Assembly (NCBI RefSeq): GCF_009865135.1
Contig: NZ_WWGH01000002.1
Coordinates: 2,108,001 to 2,172,000 of the forward strand
Source: Streptomyces sp. SID8374
Lineage (GTDB): Bacteria > Actinomycetota > Actinomycetes > Streptomycetales > Streptomycetaceae
DNA length: 64,000 nucleotides
Direction of reading: 5' to 3'
The notes beneath the pieces were generated by a model, which saw nothing but the letters and a program-made list of their open reading frames with translations, had not been told where the DNA came from and did no database searches. A program made the position numbers and the translations under genes. Below, in pieces: positions 59,396 through 64,000 of this stretch (positions within the stretch are counted from its first letter, which is position 1; each line of letters begins with the position of its first letter).

Positions 59396-60514
59396 ATGTC
59401 ACGGCCTCCGACGCACCTCCGCAGCCCCGAGTGGGTCACGGTGGACGCGTCCGTGCTGAACGTGGCGCTGGTGTATCCGATGCAGGGGCCCGCCGGGATC
59501 TTCGGGCCGGGGTGCGAGGCGTGTGCGCGGCTGGCCGTGGAGGAGGTCAACGCGGCGGGCGGCGTGCTGGGGCGGGAGCTGCGGCTCCTGGAGGTGGACG
59601 GCGGGGCGGCGCCGTCGAGGGTCGCGGGGGAGGTCGAGGCGCTGGTGGCGGCGGGGGCGGTCCAGGGGGTCACCGGCTGGCACATCAGCTCGGTGCGGCA
59701 GGCGGTGGCGCCACGGGTCGCGCACCGGGTGCCGTACGTCTACACCGCGCTGTACGAGGGCGGCGAGCGGACCGAGGGCGTCTTCATGACGAGCGAGACC
59801 CCGGCCTGGCAGCTGCTCCCGGCGATGCGGATGCTCGCGCGGACGCGGGACGTGCGCCGCTGGTTCGTCGTCGGGAACGACTACGTCTGGCCGCGGAACT
59901 CCGCCCGCGCGGCCCGCCGGTACGCCCGGGAGGCGCGGGGGCGGGTGTGCGGGGAGGCGTATCTGCCGCTGGGGACGGACGACTTCGCCGGTGTCCTGCG
60001 GCGTATCGAACGGGCGGACGCCGACGGTGTGCTGATTCTGCTCGTGGGCAGCGACGCGGTCCGGTTCAACCGGGCGTTCGCCGCAGCCGGGCTGGACGCC
60101 CGCTGCCTGCGGCTGAGCACACTGATGGACGAGAGCATGCTCCTGGGCAGCGGCCCCGATGCGACCGTCGACCTCTACAGCACGGCCGGGTTCTTCGCCT
60201 CGCTCGCGGACGGGAACAGCATGGACTTCCACGGCCGTTACGCGGCCCGCTTCGGCCCGGACGCACCGGTCCCCGGCAGCCTCGGCGAGTCCTGCTACGA
60301 GGGTGTGCTGCTGCTCGCCGCGCTCATCGAACGCGCACGCACCCTGGATGTGTCCGCCATCGGCGCGGCCGCCGGCCAGGTCCGGTACGAGGGTCCGCGC
60401 GGCCTGCTCGGCCTGGACGGGCGGCATGTGCGCCAGCGCATCTATCTGGCGGAGGCCGACGGCCTCGATTTCACCGTGCTCGCCCAACTTCCTTCGCCGA
60501 GGGATTTGTTGTGA
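59396..60514 (+). CDS. cytoplasmic AmiC/UrtA-like amide or urea receptor
   Basis: A 372-residue protein of the branched-chain amino acid/urea-binding fold (VALVYPMQGPAGIFGPGCEA, NAAGGVLGRELRLLEVDGGA, VVGNDYVWPRNSARAARRYA). It is paralogous to the urea-binding lipoprotein at 61385 but has no signal peptide or lipobox, so it is probably a cytoplasmic sensor like AmiC. An ANTAR partner (AmiR) is not adjacent; a convergent MarR regulator overlaps its 3' end by 44 bp. An alternative is a degenerate transport protein. Confidence 0.8.
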   Translation: MSRPPTHLRSPEWVTVDASVLNVALVYPMQGPAGIFGPGCEACARLAVEEVNAAGGVLGRELRLLEVDGGAAPSRVAGEVEALVAAGAVQGVTGWHISSVRQAVAPRVAHRVPYVYTALYEGGERTEGVFMTSETPAWQLLPAMRMLARTRDVRRWFVVGNDYVWPRNSARAARRYAREARGRVCGEAYLPLGTDDFAGVLRRIERADADGVLILLVGSDAVRFNRAFAAAGLDARCLRLSTLMDESMLLGSGPDATVDLYSTAGFFASLADGNSMDFHGRYAARFGPDAPVPGSLGESCYEGVLLLAALIERARTLDVSAIGAAAGQVRYEGPRGLLGLDGRHVRQRIYLAEADGLDFTVLAQLPSPRDLL

Positions 60515-60947
60515 CGCCCTCGCCGCCCGCCAGCCCGTCGGACAGCCGGCCGAGCAGCGGCATCAGCTGATCCTCCTCGTCCTCCGTGAGCCCCGGCGAC
60601 GACGGCCCCCACTCCGCCCGCACCGCGCGGGAGAGCTGCCGGCGGCGCCGCAGGCCCCGGGGAGTGAGCTGGGCGAGGACCCGGCGGCGGTCGGTGGGGT
60701 CGACGCGGCGGAACACCAGGTTCTGGTCGACGAGTTGGTCGACGATCTTGGTGAGGGTCGGCGCGGGCAGGGCGGCGTCCTCGGCGAGGGCCGTCATCGT
60801 CCGGCCCCCGTCGTCGGAGAGCAGTTCGAGGACCCGCCACGCGTCGACGGAGCAGTCGTACGCGTCGAGTGCGGACTGGACGCGCCGCGCCGCGAGGCGC
60901 TCGGCCCGGGTCAGCAGGTGGAGCAGTTCCTGGGGCTGCCTCGCCAT
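60471..60947 (-). CDS. MarR-family transcriptional regulator
   Basis: A 158-residue winged-helix protein: LLTRAERLAARRVQSALDAY, then the recognition region MTALAEDAALPAPTLTKIVD and the wing FRRVDPTDRRRVLAQLTPRG. Its upstream region is shared with the urea transporter operon, so it may control that operon, itself, or the convergent receptor. The 3' end overlaps the receptor gene by 44 bp. Confidence 0.9.
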   Translation of the reverse strand: MARQPQELLHLLTRAERLAARRVQSALDAYDCSVDAWRVLELLSDDGGRTMTALAEDAALPAPTLTKIVDQLVDQNLVFRRVDPTDRRRVLAQLTPRGLRRRRQLSRAVRAEWGPSSPGLTEDEEDQLMPLLGRLSDGLAGGEGVTTNPSAKEVGRAR

Positions 60948-61384
60948 CGCACTCCTCGGGCTCGCGTCCGCACGGCCCCGCGGTGGGGGCGCGTCGGAGC
61001 CTACAGCCGATCACCGCGCCTCCGGCAGGAATTCGCCGAATCCGATCCTTTCCGGTGGAAGCAATGAATACACCGGCCGGTAAGTCTTCCACCGCCGCAT
61101 CCGGGTGACGTCGGCTCATATGGAGACCGACCGCGAATTACTTCCGTCGGAAACTGTTCCTCAACTGCGGTGCAACGCACCGGAAACAGTTCCGCCGCAG
61201 GCTGTGGACCACTTCAGCGACCAGCCCGGCGGCCACCCCGGAACGGCTGGGATCCGTGCTGTCGAAACGGCCGCACCGAGCACCTCAGGTGCCGATCCGT
61301 TCCCCGCCCTTCCCTCGACTCCCTCCCTTTCCTCGCCCAGAGGAATCCGCTCGCACCGCCCTCAGGGGCAAGGAGGTATGTGAC
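60948..61384. other. 437-bp divergent intergenic region
   Basis: The region lies between the MarR gene and urtA. It contains two near-identical 12-bp boxes at 61149-61160 and 61182-61193 and the urtA ribosome site AGGAGG (61371-61376). I see no other gene or clear RNA structure. Confidence 0.55.
61149..61193 (+). promoter_or_regulatory. twin GGAAAC boxes upstream of urtA
   Basis: GGAAACTGTTCC (61149-61160) and GGAAACAGTTCC (61182-61193) are 33 bp apart, about three helical turns. The second contains GCAAC-N6-GAAAC (61172-61187), close to the actinobacterial GlnR half-site pattern GTNAC-N6-GAAAC. Nitrogen control of a urea transporter fits, although the first box does not match the spacing. 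Confidence 0.5.
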
Positions 61385-62635
61385 ATGTCCGGGCTCATCA
61401 CCAGGCGCGGTCTCCTGACCGGCATCTCCGCTCTCGGCGCCGGCGCCGCGCTCAGCGCCTGCGGCGCGAAGACCGGCGGCGACACGTCGAAGGCCGCCGG
61501 CGCCAAGGCCGACACCTCCGGCTCCACCGTCAAGGTCGGCCTGCTGAACTCGCTCTCCGGCACGATGGCGATCAGCGAGGTGACCGTCCACAACGCGCTG
61601 CTCCTCGCGGTCAAGGAGATCAACGCCGCCGGCGGCGTCCTCGGCAAGAAGCTGGAGCCGGTCAGCCAGGACGGGGCCTCCGACTGGCCGACCTTCGCCG
61701 AGAAGGCGCAGGCGCTCATCACGGACTCCAAGGTCGTCGCGACCTTCGGCTGCTGGACCTCGGCCAGCCGCAAGGCGGTGAAGCCGGTCTTCGAGCGGAA
61801 CAAGTCGCTGCTGTTCTACCCCGTGCAGTACGAGGGCCTGGAGCAGTCCCCGTACATCTTCTACTCCGGTGCCACCACCAACCAGCAGATCGTGCCCGCT
61901 CTCGACTACCTCAAGAAGCAGGGCCTCACCAAGCTCTACCTCGTCGGCAGCGACTACGTCTTCCCGCGCACCGCCAACAAGATCATCAAGACGTACGCGA
62001 AGGCCAACGGCATGGAGGTGCTCGGCGAGGACTACGCGCCCCTGGGCTCCACGGAGTTCGCGACCATCGTCAACAAGGTCAAGGGCGCGGGGGCCGACGC
62101 GGTCTTCAACACCCTGAACGGGGACAGCAATGTGGCCTTCTTCAAGGAGTACAAGTCCGCCGGGCTGACCGCGAGGAAACTGCCCGTGCTCTCCGTCTCC
62201 ATCGCGGAGGAGGAGGTCAAGAGCATCGGAACGCAGTACCTGGAAGGGCAGTTGACGGCCTGGAACTACTACCAGACCACGCCCGGTGCGGCGAACGAGA
62301 AGTTCGTCGCCGCGTATCAGGCGGCGTACGGCAGGAACAAGCCCACCAGCGATCCGATGGAGGCGGCGTACATCTCCGTCCACCTGTGGAAGGCGATGGT
62401 CGAGAAGGCGGGGTCGTTCGACGTCGAGAAGGTGAAGGCGGCCTCCGACGGGATCGAGTTCGACGCACCGGAGGGCAAGGTCACGGTCGACGGGGCTACG
62501 CAGCACGTCCACAAGACCGCCCGTATCGGCAAGGTCACCGCGAACGGGCTCATCGAGGAGGTCTGGAACTCGGGCGGACCCATCAAGCCGGACCCGTACC
62601 TGAAGGGCTACGACTGGGCGGCGGACCTGTCCTGA
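61385..62635 (+). CDS. urtA: urea ABC transporter substrate-binding lipoprotein
   Basis: A 416-residue binding protein. A Tat-type signal with Arg7-Arg8 (MSGLITRRGLLTGISALGAG) leads to the lipobox LSACG with Cys26, a Tat-exported lipoprotein. The mature domain is UrtA-like: VKVGLLNSLSGTMAISEVTV, SDWPTFAEKAQALITDSKVV, GCWTSASRKAVKPVFERNKS, LLFYPVQYEGLEQSP. AGGAGG lies 8 bp before the ATG. It starts the urt operon; short-chain amides are an alternative substrate. Confidence 0.93.
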   Translation: MSGLITRRGLLTGISALGAGAALSACGAKTGGDTSKAAGAKADTSGSTVKVGLLNSLSGTMAISEVTVHNALLLAVKEINAAGGVLGKKLEPVSQDGASDWPTFAEKAQALITDSKVVATFGCWTSASRKAVKPVFERNKSLLFYPVQYEGLEQSPYIFYSGATTNQQIVPALDYLKKQGLTKLYLVGSDYVFPRTANKIIKTYAKANGMEVLGEDYAPLGSTEFATIVNKVKGAGADAVFNTLNGDSNVAFFKEYKSAGLTARKLPVLSVSIAEEEVKSIGTQYLEGQLTAWNYYQTTPGAANEKFVAAYQAAYGRNKPTSDPMEAAYISVHLWKAMVEKAGSFDVEKVKAASDGIEFDAPEGKVTVDGATQHVHKTARIGKVTANGLIEEVWNSGGPIKPDPYLKGYDWAADLS

Positions 62636-62675
62636 GGCCGACGCGAAACCTGTCCCTCCGACCCGGAGCCGCTCC

Positions 62676-63560
62676 ATGACGGTCATCCTCAACCAGTCCT
62701 TCACCGGCGTCAGCATCGGCGCCGTCCTCCTCCTCATCGCCCTCGGCCTGACCCTCACCTTCGGGCAGATGGGCGTGATCAACATGGCGCACGGCGAGTT
62801 CATCATGGCCGGCGCCTACACCACGTACGTCCTTCAGAAGTCGATCGGCGACGCGGGGATATCGCTGCTCCTCGCCCTGCCGGTCGCCTTCCTCGTGGCC
62901 GGGTCCATGGGCGCACTCCTGGAGTGGCTGCTCATCCGGCGTCTTTACACACGGCCGCTGGACACCCTGCTGGTGACCTGGGGTGTCTCGCTGATGCTCC
63001 AGCAGCTGGCGCGGGACATCTTCGGCGCGCCGAACGTGCAGACCAGAGCGCCGGACCTGCTGACGGGGAGCGTGTCCATCGCGGGGGTGACGCTGGCGAA
63101 CAGCCGGCTGTTCATCCTCGGGTTCGCGCTGCTGTGCGTGTTCGGCCTGGCGGCGACGCTGCGGACCACACCGCTGGGCCGCCGGATCAGGGCGGTGGTG
63201 CAGAACCGGGACCTCGCGGAGGTGTCCGGGATCGCGACGGGGCAGGTGGACCGGACGACGTTCTTCATCGGCTCCGGGCTGGCGGGCATGGCGGGCGTCG
63301 CGCTGACGCTGATCGGCCCGATCGGACCGACGACCGGCACCAACTACATCGTGGACGCCTTCCTGGTCGTGGTCGTCGGCGGCATCGGACGGCTCAGAGG
63401 AGCGGTCATCACCGCGTTCGCCCTCGGCCTGTTGCAGTCGGTCCTCGAATACTCCACGACCGTGAGCGTGGCGAAGGTGGTGGTCCTCGTGGGGATCGTC
63501 GCCTTCCTCCAGTGGCGACCGCAGGGCCTCTACACCGTACGCACCAGGAGCCTGGTATGA
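62676..63560 (+). CDS. urtB: urea ABC transporter permease UrtB
   Basis: A 294-residue LivH-type permease with eight or so helices. Motifs are ALGLTLTFGQMGVINMAHGE, FIMAGAYTTYVLQ and FLVVVVGGIGRLRGAVITAF. It is 40 bp after urtA, and its stop overlaps the urtC start (ATGA). It forms the channel with UrtC. Confidence 0.93.
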   Translation: MTVILNQSFTGVSIGAVLLLIALGLTLTFGQMGVINMAHGEFIMAGAYTTYVLQKSIGDAGISLLLALPVAFLVAGSMGALLEWLLIRRLYTRPLDTLLVTWGVSLMLQQLARDIFGAPNVQTRAPDLLTGSVSIAGVTLANSRLFILGFALLCVFGLAATLRTTPLGRRIRAVVQNRDLAEVSGIATGQVDRTTFFIGSGLAGMAGVALTLIGPIGPTTGTNYIVDAFLVVVVGGIGRLRGAVITAFALGLLQSVLEYSTTVSVAKVVVLVGIVAFLQWRPQGLYTVRTRSLV

Positions 63561-64000
63561 CGACGACCAGCACACCCCCGGCGCCCGCCCCGGCCACCGA
63601 ACCCCCGGCCGCGCCGCAGGCCCCACCGTTCCTGAGCCGCTTCCGGACCCCCGCCGCCTTCCTGCTCGGCGCCGTGCTGCTGGTGGGCGTCGCCCCGCTG
63701 GCCCTGTCGGACTTCCGGCTCGGGCTGCTCGCCAAGTACCTCTGCTACGGGATCGTCGCGGTCGGCGTCAGCCTCGCCTGGGGCCGGGGCGGGCTGCTGG
63801 TGCTCGGGCAGGGCGTGTTCTTCGGCCTCGGCGGCTACGCCATGGCGATGCACCTCAAGCTCGCCGACGCGGCGGCGACCGGTGAGACCCTGCCGGACTT
63901 CATGCTGCTGTACGGCACCGAGGGCGGGCTGCCCTGGTGGTGGCAGCCGTTCGCGAACCCGGCGTTCGCGCTGGTCATGACGGTGCTGCTGCCGATGGCC
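63557..64000 (+). CDS. urtC: urea ABC transporter permease UrtC, cut by window end
   Basis: The first 148 residues of a LivM-type permease: a Pro/Ala-rich cytoplasmic N-terminus of about 30 residues, then hydrophobic segments and the family motif SLAWGRGGLLVLGQGVFFGL followed by GGYAMAMHLKLAD. The rest lies beyond the window. The ATPase genes urtD and urtE are expected next but not seen. Confidence 0.9.
   Translation, partial: MTTTSTPPAPAPATEPPAAPQAPPFLSRFRTPAAFLLGAVLLVGVAPLALSDFRLGLLAKYLCYGIVAVGVSLAWGRGGLLVLGQGVFFGLGGYAMAMHLKLADAAATGETLPDFMLLYGTEGGLPWWWQPFANPAFALVMTVLLPMA

Noticed and set aside
61139..61154. First GGAAAC box as a full GlnR site
   Set aside because: The preceding TTAC is 8 bp rather than 6 bp from GAAAC, so the canonical spacing is not met.

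Overview
The window is chromosomal DNA of a Streptomyces-type actinomycete. Support comes from very high GC with strong third-position bias, frequent GTG starts, ATGA/GTGA/TGATG translational overlaps, and typical genes: a chaplin, a Streptomyces subtilisin inhibitor, the melC1-melC2 tyrosinase pair, a DmdR/IdeR-type iron box and Zur-type boxes. I saw no rRNA, tRNA, CRISPR array, insertion sequence or prophage. Genes at both ends are cut by the window edge.

Layout. 1-13.7 kb is an L-rhamnose regulon. A minus-strand operon encodes a sugar ABC importer (ATPase, two permeases, lipoprotein) and a LacI regulator. A plus-strand operon encodes isomerase, a fused aldolase/dehydrogenase, kinase and a secreted GH78 rhamnosidase. 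Two TGAAA-type operators lie between them. 13.8-17.9 kb is an iron-siderophore importer (ATPase, lipoprotein, fused double permease) with an iron box. 18.2-20.3 kb holds a secreted protease inhibitor convergent with a DHA2 MFS exporter.

20.4-38.4 kb is the most interesting part: a continuous block that appears to be controlled by zinc starvation. It carries six zinc-independent ribosomal protein paralogues (S18, L31, L33, L28, S14, L32), an Mrf/CobW-like protein and a beta-propeller protein. These are followed by a FecCD-type ABC importer, then a RiPP locus: a 44-residue Cys-free precursor-like peptide, an E1-like/leader-binding protein, a CocE/NonD-type hydrolase, a YcaO cyclodehydratase, a SagB-like dehydrogenase and two ABC exporter subunits. 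Four Zur-like boxes punctuate the block, the last directly before the peptide gene. My inference is a zinc-repressed azoline/azole peptide, possibly a ribosomal zincophore with its own importer and exporter.

38.3-45.7 kb: a PAS-GAF-PP2C-ATPase stress regulator, a secreted GH26-like glycosidase, a P450 divergent from melC1-melC2, and a short chaplin. 45.8-55.4 kb: an eight-gene minus-strand exopolysaccharide operon of Wzx/Wzy type (FemAB/CelD-like acyltransferase, Wzz-like protein, glycosyltransferase, deacetylase, MurJ-like flippase, O-antigen ligase-like polymerase, polyprenyl glycosylphosphotransferase, glycosyltransferase). 55.7-59.2 kb: an isochorismatase-family hydrolase, a prenyl diphosphate synthase coupled to a TPR protein behind a 32-bp nested dyad, and a VOC protein. 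59.4-64 kb: a cytoplasmic AmiC-like receptor, a MarR regulator, and the start of a urea-type ABC operon (urtA, urtB, urtC, the last cut).
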